64,000 bases of DNA, taken from assembly GCA_964406155.1 (NCBI GenBank), contig CAYOQR010000002.1, positions 124,001 through 188,000 of the forward strand, in the 5' to 3' direction. Below the pieces are notes generated by a model, which did not search any database, was not told the DNA's origin, and worked only from the letters and a program-made list of their open reading frames with translations. Within the stretch, counting starts at the first letter, position 1; each line of letters begins with the position of its first letter. The translations under genes were made by a program, and so were the position numbers. Shown one piece after another: positions 1 through 8,851 of the stretch. The DNA is from Dongia_B sp964406155. GTDB lineage: Bacteria; Pseudomonadota; Alphaproteobacteria; Dongiales; Dongiaceae.

Positions 1-40
1 GGCATGAACTTCCGGCGGAGTTGATCGTGCCGCCGGCCGA

Positions 41-2020
41 TCAGCCGGCGCGCAGTTCCAGCAGAAAGTGGTCGACCCGGGACTGAAGATCGCGGGATTG
101 CCGAGTCAGGTCTCCCGCCGCATCAAGCATGCGCGTAGCGACACTGCCGGTTTCATTGGCGGAGACAGTGACATTGCCGATGCCGCGCGCGACCTCACTG
201 GTGCCGGCTGCCGCATTCTCCACATTACGGCCGATCTCCTGGGTGGCGGCGCCCTGCTCCTCGACGGCGGCGGCGACCGTGCTCGTGATCAGGTTGATCT
301 CCTCGATCGTTTTGCCGATGGCCTGGATGGCATCGACGGCCCGGCCGGTTTCCGCCTGGATCGCCGCGACCTGCTGTGAGATATCGTCGGTTGCCTTGGC
401 GGTCTGGGTCGCCAGACTCTTCACTTCGCTGGCGACGACGGCGAAGCCCTTGCCGGCTTCACCGGCGCGTGCAGCCTCGATCGTGGCATTGAGTGCCAGC
501 AGATTGGTCTGATTGGCGATGTCGGTGATCAACCTGATCACGTCACCGATCCGCTGAGCGGCGGTGGCAAGCCCCTGTACCTGATCATTGGTGCTTCGCG
601 CCTGATCCGCCGCGTGTGCTGCGATCGCGGAGGAACGGGCGGTCTGGCGGCCGATTTCCGTGACCGATCCGGCAAGCTCCTCGGTGGCGGCCGCCACGGC
701 ATTCACATTGGTGGCGGCCAGTTCGGAAGCGGCGGTGACGCTCTGCGCTTCGCCCACCGTATTGTCGGCGGAATGGGTCATGCCCTGCGCCATCGCCTGA
801 ACATCGGTCGCGGCGGTGAGCACCTGATCGGCGACACTCTTTACATGGCGTTCGAAATCGGCGGCGGCCGTCATTTCCCGTGTCACCACGCGCCAGGTCA
901 GCATGGTGGAAGCATAGGCACCCGCGGGGTCGAGCAATGCGCTGGCTTGCACATCGAGATATTGCGTGCCATGCCGGACCAGGGCGCGATGGGGCAGGCG
1001 GTCGGGATCGGCGAAGATACTGGCGATGTCGTCCTGGTTGCCGAAGAAGGACAGAAGGTGCCCATCGAAACCTTCGTCGGTTGCCAGGCGCTGCAGCTCC
1101 GGCGGCAAGTCGTCGGCCGGCAGCTCGGTCAACCCGGTGCGGCTGGAATGGTTCATATAGGTGATGCGGAATCCGGCCTGAGGGTCGGCGAGGACAACCT
1201 GCAAAGGCATGTCCTCGATCACCCGCTGCAGCTTGAAGGCCTCGTCGACCTGACGGTGCAAGGCGTCGAAGGCCCGCAGCATGTCGCCGATTTCGTCGCC
1301 ACGCCGCGGGTTGAGACCATGCTGGAAGGTCGCGTCACCTTCGGCCAGGGCATTGATCGCCCGGGCGGCCTTGCGGATGGCCCCGGCGATATTGCGGGTG
1401 ATGAAAAAGGTGATGATGGCGGCGAGGGCCGCCGCCGCCGCAAAGACGACCAGCGATGCCTTGAGGCCTTTGACGACGGTCTCGGTCAAGCTGTCCAGGG
1501 CATCCTGCTGGATGCTGCGGACACTATCCTCGGCAGTGGTAAGGGCATCGATCAGGTTGCCGGTCTTTTCCTCGATCGAGGCGTCGAGCGTGACGAAAGT
1601 CTTGGTATCGGCCTTGGCCTCCACCGCATCCATCAAAGCCTGTTTATCCTTGTTGAGGGAGGACAGGATATCGTTGACCGGCTCGAGCGCCGCTTCTGCA
1701 TCCTGCGGCAGCTCGGTTTTCTTCGCCTTCATCAGATCCATCTGGATCTTGTAAGGGATCGAGGTCAAGGCGACGCGATGGTCTTCGCTGACCTCGCCGC
1801 TATCTCTGTTGACCATCAGCGAAGCCTCGGCCAGCGCCAGCTCGAGGGCGGCTTCCCGAGCCGTCGAGAGAGCGGTCAATTGATCGGTGGCATCGCTGCT
1901 GCGCTGGGTCTGCCGGCTCACGGCCTGCGAACTGTACCAGGTCGTTGCCGCGATCACAGCCATACCGGCAATCAGGCTGGCGGCGATGATGATCAGTTTG
2001 CCGGCGATTCTCAGGCGCAA
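41..2020 (-). CDS. Methyl-accepting chemotaxis protein with PAS-like domain
   Basis: Inner-membrane chemoreceptor expected to drive a CheA/CheW array. Two membrane segments (about residues 6-25 and 187-209) bracket a small helical periplasmic domain. A HAMP domain (about 210-262), a PAS-like segment (about 265-380, with ITYMN) and a long MCP signalling coiled coil follow. The conserved hairpin tip (NQTNLLALNATIEAARAG) lies near residue 500. I chose a TTG start at 2020 because GGGAG stands six bases upstream and the protein then opens directly into the first membrane helix; an in-frame ATG lies 87 bases further upstream (2107). No C-terminal CheR-tethering pentapeptide is visible. The ligand cannot be deduced. 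Confidence 0.9.
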   Translation of the reverse strand: MRLRIAGKLIIIAASLIAGMAVIAATTWYSSQAVSRQTQRSSDATDQLTALSTAREAALELALAEASLMVNRDSGEVSEDHRVALTSIPYKIQMDLMKAKKTELPQDAEAALEPVNDILSSLNKDKQALMDAVEAKADTKTFVTLDASIEEKTGNLIDALTTAEDSVRSIQQDALDSLTETVVKGLKASLVVFAAAAALAAIITFFITRNIAGAIRKAARAINALAEGDATFQHGLNPRRGDEIGDMLRAFDALHRQVDEAFKLQRVIEDMPLQVVLADPQAGFRITYMNHSSRTGLTELPADDLPPELQRLATDEGFDGHLLSFFGNQDDIASIFADPDRLPHRALVRHGTQYLDVQASALLDPAGAYASTMLTWRVVTREMTAAADFERHVKSVADQVLTAATDVQAMAQGMTHSADNTVGEAQSVTAASELAATNVNAVAAATEELAGSVTEIGRQTARSSAIAAHAADQARSTNDQVQGLATAAQRIGDVIRLITDIANQTNLLALNATIEAARAGEAGKGFAVVASEVKSLATQTAKATDDISQQVAAIQAETGRAVDAIQAIGKTIEEINLITSTVAAAVEEQGAATQEIGRNVENAAAGTSEVARGIGNVTVSANETGSVATRMLDAAGDLTRQSRDLQSRVDHFLLELRAG

Positions 2021-2161
2021 GATGGACTCCCGTTTAGCTGGTTCCCTGCTGGCGGGCAGTTTGGCGGTGCTCGGTAAATAGAATCTGACTCGCAACAAAC
2101 ATGTCATGAAGCAGCGGATGCTCGGTCGGAGCGCGATACCGCTTCATTTCATGCGGGCAGT

Positions 2162-3832
2162 CTAGAGCGTCTTCACCGCCTGTAAAAAACGCTCGACCTG
2201 GCCGCGCAGATCGGCGGCTTGTCGATCGAGGCCGCCGGCCGTCTGCAGCAGGCGGCCGGCCGCGGTTCGTGAATCGCCGGCCGCGCCGGCGACGGTGTCG
2301 ACGCTGCTGGATACCGACCGGGTGCCACCGGCGGCCTGCTCCACGCTGCGGGCGATTTCCTGAGTGGCGGCACCTTGCTCCTCGACAGCGGCGGCGACGG
2401 AAGCGGTGATGTGGTTGATATCGTCAATCGTTGTGCTGATGCCCCGAATCGCCTGCACCGCCCGTTGCGTTTCCATCTGGATGGAGCCGATCTGGGCAGA
2501 TATTTCCTCGGTCGCCTTCGAGGTTTGGGTGGCAAGATTCTTTACCTCGGAAGCAACGACGGCGAAGCCGCGTCCGGCTTCGCCGGCACGGGCTGCCTCG
2601 ATCGTCGCATTGAGCGCCAGCAGGTTGGTCTGGCCGGCGATGTCGCTGATCATCTGGACGATGGCGCCGATCCTGTCGGCGGCGCTGGCAAGGCCTTCGA
2701 TATCGCTATTGGTCCGTTGTGCTTTACTAGCAGCTTCCGTGGCGATCTGGGTCGAGCGTGCGACCTGTCGGCTGATCTCACTGATCGAACTGGCCAGTTC
2801 CTCCGTTGCCGCCGCCACAGAGCCGACATGGGTTGCGGTCTCACCCGATGCCGATGTCGCCGTGTCGGCCTCGGTGGAGGTCTGATCGGCCAGATGCGAC
2901 ATCGCCTGTACGGCGGCCTGCATCTCCTGCAATGATGCGGCAACGGCAGCCAGGACCTTGGTGATCTCGGTATCGAAATCATGGCACAGCCGGTCGATGG
3001 CGTTGGCTCGTTCTTCGCGCTGCTTTTGACCGTCCTGCTGTTCACTGGCAAGGCGGCGTGCTTCGATGGCATTCTGCTTGAAGACGGTGAGGGTCGATGC
3101 CATGGCGCCGATTTCGTCGCGGCGGTCGGTGGCCGGAATGTCGATCTCCGTCTCGCCGCCGGCAAGACGTTGCATCGCCCCGGTCATGATGGCGAGCGGC
3201 TTGACGATGGAGCGGCCGGTCAGCGTGAGGGCAACCAGCAGAATAACCGCCGCCAACCCGGCAATGCCCGCCATGACGATCAGCAGTTTGTCCATCAGGG
3301 CCGTGAAATCCTGCTTCGTCCTGTCGGCTTCCTGCTGCAGCGCATCGCTGATGGACCTCATCTTGGCTTCCAGAGCGATGAAGCTTTTCTGAAAGTCGTT
3401 GAATTTATCCTGGGCGGCGTAGTTGTCGGTGAATGCGGTTGCTGCAAGCTGCTTGGCGGTGTCGAGATAGGTTTGCATTTCGGGCGCGGCGGCGTCGATG
3501 GCGTCGCGGGTCGATGCTGGCAGATCGATTGCCTTGTTGGCGTCGATATTCTCGCGGAAATGCGCGATATGTCCGTCGACGGTTTTCATGATGTCCGGCG
3601 CGATCGCCTTGTTGCCGTTGCGACCTTCCCGCAAAGCGATCAGGATGTCGGCGCGCAACGCGTCATGCATCATGCCGGCTTCCATCTGATGACGGATGGC
3701 CGAGGCCATGGAATTGAGACTGGTGGCGCTGTGACTGCCCGCCAGCATGCTCCAGAAACCGATGCCGCCGACCACGGCGACAATCGTCACACTGCAAATA
3801 CCGGAGGCTAAAAGCCTTTGCCGAATCGTCAT
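2162..3832 (-). CDS. Methyl-accepting chemotaxis protein
   Basis: Second chemoreceptor, 556 residues, directly upstream of the first on the same strand but with a 140-base gap. The N-terminal membrane helix (about 8-28) is followed by a helical periplasmic sensor of the four-helix-bundle size (30-180), a second membrane helix (about 183-206), HAMP (207-260) and the signalling domain with its hairpin tip near 385-425. It differs from its neighbour by lacking the inserted PAS-like region. The two share the signalling tip almost residue for residue, so an ancient duplication or shared array membership is likely. Ligand unknown. Confidence 0.92.
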   Translation of the reverse strand: MTIRQRLLASGICSVTIVAVVGGIGFWSMLAGSHSATSLNSMASAIRHQMEAGMMHDALRADILIALREGRNGNKAIAPDIMKTVDGHIAHFRENIDANKAIDLPASTRDAIDAAAPEMQTYLDTAKQLAATAFTDNYAAQDKFNDFQKSFIALEAKMRSISDALQQEADRTKQDFTALMDKLLIVMAGIAGLAAVILLVALTLTGRSIVKPLAIMTGAMQRLAGGETEIDIPATDRRDEIGAMASTLTVFKQNAIEARRLASEQQDGQKQREERANAIDRLCHDFDTEITKVLAAVAASLQEMQAAVQAMSHLADQTSTEADTATSASGETATHVGSVAAATEELASSISEISRQVARSTQIATEAASKAQRTNSDIEGLASAADRIGAIVQMISDIAGQTNLLALNATIEAARAGEAGRGFAVVASEVKNLATQTSKATEEISAQIGSIQMETQRAVQAIRGISTTIDDINHITASVAAAVEEQGAATQEIARSVEQAAGGTRSVSSSVDTVAGAAGDSRTAAGRLLQTAGGLDRQAADLRGQVERFLQAVKTL

Positions 3833-4014
3833 GAGCCACCCTGACCTGTCTCACCGAAGAGCGGCCGTCAGGGCATAGAGCTCGGACGGCCCTCATCTAT
3901 GCTTTGGCAAATTTTTTGGTTTGTTCACGCTAGTGTGCATGAGAACGGTTAAGATTCAGATAACAGGGATGTTTCGGGCGAGAGCTAAGTAACGTAAAAC
4001 GCTTGAAAGTTGTG

Positions 4015-4045
4015 GGTTGGAGGAGTCACTGAAACTCCTCCAACC
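4015..4045 (-). terminator. Stem-loop just after the PLP lyase gene
   Basis: A perfect 12-bp inverted repeat (4015-4026 with 4034-4045, 7-base loop) lies six bases beyond the stop codon of the PLP lyase. No good T-run follows on the minus strand, so it may stabilise the 3' end rather than terminate efficiently. Confidence 0.5.
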
Positions 4046-4050
4046 AACCA

Positions 4051-5211
4051 TCAATCCGCCAAGGCCGATTCCAGATCGGCGATCAGGTCCTCGGTGTCCT
4101 CGATGCCGACCGAAAGGCGCAGCAGATCTCCTGGCACCGGCGATTGTGGCCCTTCGACCGAGGCGCGATGTTCGATCAGGCTTTCCACGCCGCCGAGCGA
4201 GGTTGCCCGCTTCCACAATCTGACCCGGGCTGCACAATCGATGGCGGCCTTGGTGCCGCGCTCGGCCCCACCGGCCAGGCGAAGAGACAGCATGCCGCCG
4301 AAGCCGCCCGACATCTGCCGCTGGGCGATGGCGTGATCGGGATGATCGGGCAGGCCGGGATAGAGAACCTCGGCGATGCGCGGATCGCTGGCGAAATGCG
4401 CGGCGATCCGGGCGGCGGATTGGCTGGCCTGCCGCACGCGCAGGAAAAGGGTGCGCATGCCACGCTGCAGAAGCCAGGCTTCGAACGGGCCGGGCACACC
4501 GCCCATCTGCCACCATAAGGCGCGGATGCGATCCCAGAAGGCATCGCGCCGAGCTGTCGTCAGGCTGCCGGCGAGAACATCGGAATGACCGTTCAGATAT
4601 TTGGTGGCGGAATGCATGACGATATCGGCGCCATGTTCGATCGGCCGGCTGAGCACGGGCGTCGCGCAGGTGGAATCGACGGCAAGCCGTGCACCCGTGT
4701 CATGCGCCAGCTTGGCGACGGCGGCGATATCGGTGACGCGCCACAGCGGATTGGCGGGTGTTTCGATCCAGACCAGTTTCGTTCGCTGCGGCCGCAATGC
4801 CGCAGCCACGGCCTGGAGATCTGTCATGTCGACCAGGGTCACATCCAAGCCCCAGTCGAGTGCCGGCCCCATCAGCCAATTGCGCAGCGACCAGTACATG
4901 ACCTGCGGGGCAAGCACGTGATCGCCGGGCTTGAGTGCGGAGAGAACGCCGATGGCGGCCGCCATGCCGGAGGCATAGATCAGGCTTTCGGCGCCGCCTT
5001 CCAGCTCGCTCAGCAATTCCTCGGCCGGCCGGTAGGTCGGATTGCCAGACCGTGTATAGCTCCAGCCTGCGCGGTACTGATTGTCGCTGTCGCGTTGATA
5101 GGTGGTGGCGGGATGAATCGGCGGAATGATGGCGCGGGTCGTCTGATCGACATGCCCCATGGCCTGGGCGGCGAGGGTGGCGGGTGACCATTCCTTGTTC
5201 AACATCGACAT
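4051..5211 (-). CDS. metC: Cystathionine beta-lyase-type PLP enzyme
   Basis: Cys/Met-metabolism PLP-dependent enzyme (fold type I), 386 residues. The Schiff-base lysine is in HSATKYLNGHSD (about K204) and the active-site YTRSGNPT motif is near 52-59. SLGGVESLIEHR near the C-terminus supports the cystathionine beta-lyase/gamma-synthase family. The likely reaction is cystathionine to homocysteine, pyruvate and ammonia, but gamma-synthase or gamma-lyase activity cannot be excluded from sequence. The start at 5211 is preferred over an upstream in-frame ATG at 5331 because AGGGA lies upstream of it and the 40 extra residues do not look protein-like. It is transcribed away from the glnA terminator and so probably has its own promoter. 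Confidence 0.85.
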   Translation of the reverse strand: MSMLNKEWSPATLAAQAMGHVDQTTRAIIPPIHPATTYQRDSDNQYRAGWSYTRSGNPTYRPAEELLSELEGGAESLIYASGMAAAIGVLSALKPGDHVLAPQVMYWSLRNWLMGPALDWGLDVTLVDMTDLQAVAAALRPQRTKLVWIETPANPLWRVTDIAAVAKLAHDTGARLAVDSTCATPVLSRPIEHGADIVMHSATKYLNGHSDVLAGSLTTARRDAFWDRIRALWWQMGGVPGPFEAWLLQRGMRTLFLRVRQASQSAARIAAHFASDPRIAEVLYPGLPDHPDHAIAQRQMSGGFGGMLSLRLAGGAERGTKAAIDCAARVRLWKRATSLGGVESLIEHRASVEGPQSPVPGDLLRLSVGIEDTEDLIADLESALAD

Positions 5212-5303
5212 GAACTTGTTTCCCTTGACCGATGCATGCCGGACCACGGTGATAGGGCGATCGGCTGCGATGTTCGATCGCTTATCGGCGGTTGGCTTGA
5301 ATT

Positions 5304-5342
5304 TGAAAAAGATGAGCCCGCCTGAGGTCAATCAGGCGGGCT
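5304..5342 (-). terminator. Rho-independent terminator of glnA
   Basis: Perfect 11-bp GC-rich stem (5315-5325 with 5332-5342, 6-base loop) about 30 bases downstream of the glnA stop, followed on the minus strand by CATCTTTTTC. A canonical intrinsic terminator. Confidence 0.85.
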
Positions 5343-5372
5343 TCCAAACGCGACTTGGGAAGCGGCGCTTGA

Positions 5373-6782
5373 TTACAGGGAGTAATACATCTGGAACTCG
5401 ATCGGATGCGGCGTATGCTCGAGGGCATAGACGTCGTTCCACTTGATATCGATATAGGCCTCGATGAAGTCCTTGCTGAAGACATCGCCCTTCAGCAGGA
5501 ATTCATGATCGGCTTCCAGCGACTGCAGGGCCTCCCGCAGGCTGCCGCAGACGGTCGGCACGTTCTTCAGCTCTTCCGGCGGCAGGTCGTAGAGGTTCTT
5601 GTCCATCGGATCGCCCGGATGGATCTTGTTCTGGATGCCATCGAGGCCGGCCATCACCAGGGCGGCGAAAGCCAGATACGGATTGGCCAGCGGATCGGGG
5701 AACCGCACCTCGACGCGCTTGCCCTTCGGGCTGGCGGTGTAAGGGATACGGCAGGAGGCCGAGCGGTTGCGCGAGGAATAGGCCAGCAGCACCGGCGCCT
5801 CGAAACCGGGGATCAGGCGCTTGTAGCTGTTGGTCGTCGGGTTGGTGAAGGCGTTCAGCGCCTTGGCATGCTTGATCACGCCGCCGATATAGTAGAGCGC
5901 CATCTCGCTGAGATCGGCATAGCCGTTGCCGGCGAAAAGCGGCTTGCCGGCCTTCCAGATCGACTGGTGCACATGCATGCCAGACCCGTTGTCGCCCTTG
6001 ACCGGCTTCGGCATGAAGGTCGCCGTCTTGCCGTAGGCATGGGCGACGTTCTTCACCACATACTTATACTTCTGCATGGCGTCGGCGCAGTGGGTCAGCG
6101 TGCCGAACTTGACGCCCAGCTCGTGCTGGCTGGGAGCTACTTCGTGGTGATGCTTCTCGACCTCGACGCCCATGGCGGCGAGGGTGGTCAGCATCTCGGC
6201 GCGCAGGTCGCCGGCACTGTCCAGCGGGGCCACCGGGAAATAGCCGCCCTTGACCTTCATGCGATGGCCGTGGCTGCCCTCGGGAACCTGCTTGCCGGTG
6301 CCGTAGGGGCCTTCCTCGGAATCGAATTCCACGAAGGTGCGGTTCATACTGACTTCATAGCGCACATCGTCGAACACGAAGAATTCCGCTTCCGGGCCGA
6401 CATAGATGGTGTCGCCGATGCCGGAGCTCTTCACATAGGCTTCGGCACGCTTGGCGATCGAGCGCGGGTCGCGGCTATAGGCCTGGCCGGTCAGCGGCTC
6501 GGCGACGTCGCAGGTGATGATCAGCGATTTCTGGGCCGAGAAGGGGTCGAGGATCGCGGTATCGCAATCCGGCAGCAGGGTCATGTCGGATTCGTTGATC
6601 GCCTTCCAGCCGGCGATCGAGGAGCCGTCGAACATGACGCCTTCGGTCAGCAGATCCTCATCCACCGTGCAGACATGATGGGCCAGGTGATGCCACTGGC
6701 CGTCCGGATCGGTGAACCGGAAATCGACGTACTGCACATCTTCTTTCTTAATCAGGTCCAGGACCTTTTTCACGCTCGACAT
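5373..6782 (-). CDS. glnA: Glutamine synthetase type I
   Basis: Catalyses ATP-dependent condensation of ammonia with glutamate; a dodecameric cytosolic enzyme central to nitrogen assimilation. Its 469 residues match bacterial GSI-beta. The N-terminal beta-grasp domain has VDFRFTD, the catalytic domain has GSGMHVHQS, and the NLYDLPPEE loop carries the adenylylation tyrosine (Y398), so activity should be controlled by GlnE. It lies 92 bases downstream of glnB on the same strand and ends at a strong terminator, consistent with a glnBA operon driven by the sigma-54 promoter upstream of glnB. The Shine-Dalgarno sequence is weak. Confidence 0.98.
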   Translation of the reverse strand: MSSVKKVLDLIKKEDVQYVDFRFTDPDGQWHHLAHHVCTVDEDLLTEGVMFDGSSIAGWKAINESDMTLLPDCDTAILDPFSAQKSLIITCDVAEPLTGQAYSRDPRSIAKRAEAYVKSSGIGDTIYVGPEAEFFVFDDVRYEVSMNRTFVEFDSEEGPYGTGKQVPEGSHGHRMKVKGGYFPVAPLDSAGDLRAEMLTTLAAMGVEVEKHHHEVAPSQHELGVKFGTLTHCADAMQKYKYVVKNVAHAYGKTATFMPKPVKGDNGSGMHVHQSIWKAGKPLFAGNGYADLSEMALYYIGGVIKHAKALNAFTNPTTNSYKRLIPGFEAPVLLAYSSRNRSASCRIPYTASPKGKRVEVRFPDPLANPYLAFAALVMAGLDGIQNKIHPGDPMDKNLYDLPPEELKNVPTVCGSLREALQSLEADHEFLLKGDVFSKDFIEAYIDIKWNDVYALEHTPHPIEFQMYYSL

Positions 6783-6874
6783 GTTTGCTGTCTTTCTGTC
6801 GGTTGGTTGACTTCGGTGGACCGGCCATCGGGCCGATCCGGAATTTGGCTGGTGAGCCGGGTCAGGTCGCGATC

Positions 6875-7213
6875 TCAGATCGCGTCGGGGCCACGCTCGC
6901 CGGTACGGATACGGATCGCTTCCTCGACGTTCAGGACGAAGATCTTGCCGGCGCCGATGCGGCCCGTGGCGGCGGCTTGTCGGATCGCCTCGATGGCGCG
7001 TTCGACGAGATGATCGTCCAGCACGACTTCCAGCTTCATCTTTGGCAGGAAATCGACCACATATTCGGCGCCTCGATAGAGCTCGGTATGGCCCTTCTGT
7101 CGGCCGAAGCCCTTGGCCTCGGTCACGGTGATGCCTTGGATGCCGACCTCGTGCAGCGCGTCCTTAACTTCGTCCAGCTTGAATGGCTTGATGATCGCTT
7201 CGATCTTTTTCAT
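6875..7213 (-). CDS. glnB: Nitrogen regulatory protein P-II
   Basis: Trimeric PII signal transducer, 112 residues, that senses 2-oxoglutarate and ATP/ADP and relays glutamine status to GlnE and NtrB. The T-loop YRGAEYVVDF carries the uridylylation tyrosine at residue 51, and the C-terminal signature TGRIGAGKIFVL is intact. It starts at an ATG with AGGG upstream. It is the first gene of the glnB-glnA operon, and its promoter matches the sigma-54 consensus, so expression should rise on nitrogen limitation. Confidence 0.98.
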   Translation of the reverse strand: MKKIEAIIKPFKLDEVKDALHEVGIQGITVTEAKGFGRQKGHTELYRGAEYVVDFLPKMKLEVVLDDHLVERAIEAIRQAAATGRIGAGKIFVLNVEEAIRIRTGERGPDAI

Positions 7214-7245
7214 TCCGGCACCCTTGTGAACTTGCGCTGCTTAAA

Positions 7246-7262
7246 CAGCAATTGCCGTGCCA
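7246..7262 (-). promoter_or_regulatory. Sigma-54 (-24/-12) promoter of glnB-glnA
   Basis: The minus strand reads TGGCACGGCAATTGCTG, an exact match to the RpoN consensus TGGCACG-N4-TTGCW. Its -12 element is about 33 bases upstream of the glnB start, leaving room for a short leader. RpoN promoters need an enhancer-binding protein, here presumably NtrC; I saw no clear NtrC palindrome in the 120 bases upstream. Confidence 0.88.
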
Positions 7263-7380
7263 GGAATGGATTGGCGGAAACCCTTGGCTTGCCGGATGGT
7301 GTGGCTGAAGAGGTGGCATCGCCTGCCTGTTTCGCGGGCAATTCGGTGCCTAAAAAATAGGCGGTCAGCCATAGTGGCGA

Positions 7381-8703
7381 TTAATAAATGGATCGCGGTT
7401 TCTTCACGTCGCCTTCGGCGAAACGGCTGAAACGGAAGGCGCGTAGATCCAGGCTCGCCTGCCCGTCGGCGATCATCTCGGTCATCAACTGGCCGGTGAT
7501 CGGTCCCAAGGCGAAGCCATGGCCGCAATAGCCGGTGGCGAGCAGCAGGCCCTCGACGCCCGGCAGCGGCCCGATCACCGGGATGCCGTCAGGGATGCAG
7601 TCGATATGGCAGGCCCAGCTTTCCACCGCCTGGACGCCACCGGCCGCCGGGAAGGCGTGACGCAGATTCGCGATGGCCCGGGAGACCCGTGCCGGGTTGG
7701 CGGGAATCTGTGGATCGCGGTCATGGATCCATGGCTGCTGCGCCTCCGGCCGCCAGGGCAGGCGATGCACCAGATCGCGCCAGGCAAAGCTGTTGAGGTG
7801 CGGGGTGAACATCTCGTGCATTTCCAGCATCGGCGGGAAGAACCAGCGAAGGGCGCGCAGATGACCGAGGGTCAGATCGATATCGGTTGAGACCTCATCC
7901 GCCAGGGTGAGGCTGCCGTCCCGGCGCTGGCGGAAGCCGATATGATGGCCGTAGAAGCAGGCGCCGGTCAGCGGCGCAATGCGGTTGGTGCGCATGGCGG
8001 TCGATCGCACATGCTGTTGTGGCAGGTCGAGGCCGAGGCTCCGGAGGATGCGCCAGGAGGTATTACCCGCGGCAATCAGAACCGCCTTGGTGCGAATGGG
8101 ACCACCCTCGCTCAGTACCGTATCCACGCGGCCATTCACCGTTTCCAGCTTCGTGGCGCCGCATCCCTCGAAAATGAGCGCACCGAGCTCGGCAGCACGC
8201 TGAGCGAAAGCAGGGGCAACCTTGCGCGGCTCGGCTTGACCGTCGCTCGGGCTGTAGAGGCCGCCCAGGGCGGGATCGCGCAGACCCGGCATCAGCTTGG
8301 CGACCTCGGCCGCGCTCAGCATCCTGGTGTCGAGCTGATAGTCGCGGGCGGTCGACATCCACTCCTCGTAGCCTTGCACCTCTTTCTCGGAACCGGCCAT
8401 GAACAGGCAGCCTTCCTGGCGCCAGTCGAGATCGCTCTGCAACTCGGCCTCGAGGCCGGGCCAGATTTTCATCGCCTCCATCATCAGCGGCACTTCGGCG
8501 GGATCGCGGCTCATGATGCGCACGAAGCCCCAGGCGCGACTGGATTGCGCGCCGGCGATGCGTGCCTTTTCCAGCAGCACGACCTTGATACCGCGCTTCG
8601 CCAGATAATAGGCGGTCGCGCAGCCCATGATGCCGGCACCGATGATGACCACATCGGCGCGATCCGGCAGCGGCTGACCGGTGAAACTGGAGAAGACCGA
8701 CAT
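7381..8703 (-). CDS. FAD-dependent oxidoreductase, D-amino-acid oxidase family
   Basis: Flavoenzyme of the DAO superfamily (glycine oxidase, sarcosine oxidase, DadA type), 440 residues. The N-terminal Rossmann motif VIIGAGIMGCATAYYLAKRG (about 20-39) binds FAD, and the C-terminal GYCGHGFALGPITG segment is the usual second FAD contact. It probably oxidises an amino acid or secondary amine. The gene lies upstream of glnB on the same strand but 170 bases away, across the sigma-54 promoter, so it is not clearly in the glnBA operon. The substrate cannot be inferred from sequence. Confidence 0.85.
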   Translation of the reverse strand: MSVFSSFTGQPLPDRADVVIIGAGIMGCATAYYLAKRGIKVVLLEKARIAGAQSSRAWGFVRIMSRDPAEVPLMMEAMKIWPGLEAELQSDLDWRQEGCLFMAGSEKEVQGYEEWMSTARDYQLDTRMLSAAEVAKLMPGLRDPALGGLYSPSDGQAEPRKVAPAFAQRAAELGALIFEGCGATKLETVNGRVDTVLSEGGPIRTKAVLIAAGNTSWRILRSLGLDLPQQHVRSTAMRTNRIAPLTGACFYGHHIGFRQRRDGSLTLADEVSTDIDLTLGHLRALRWFFPPMLEMHEMFTPHLNSFAWRDLVHRLPWRPEAQQPWIHDRDPQIPANPARVSRAIANLRHAFPAAGGVQAVESWACHIDCIPDGIPVIGPLPGVEGLLLATGYCGHGFALGPITGQLMTEMIADGQASLDLRAFRFSRFAEGDVKKPRSIY

Positions 8704-8796
8704 GATGATAGGCCCCGCATGACGTGTCGTTTGTTGCCGCCAAGATTAGCGGGCAAACCCGGAGGCGCAAGAGGCTAGAGACGGATTAGAGCGCAA

Positions 8797-8828
8797 ATGA
8801 AAAGGCCCGCAAGTTGCCTTGCGGGCCT
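8797..8828 (-). terminator. Rho-independent terminator after the aminotransferase
   Basis: Perfect 11-bp stem (8803-8813 with 8818-8828, loop TTGC) about 24 bases past the aminotransferase stop, followed on the minus strand by TTTTCATTT. Confidence 0.85.
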
Positions 8829-8851
8829 CTACGAACCAAAGGGCAGGGAGA

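Noticed and set aside
5212..5303. Possible SAM riboswitch in front of the cystathionine lyase gene
   Set aside because: The leader is short and I could not form the conserved SAM-II or SAM/SAH pseudoknot by eye.
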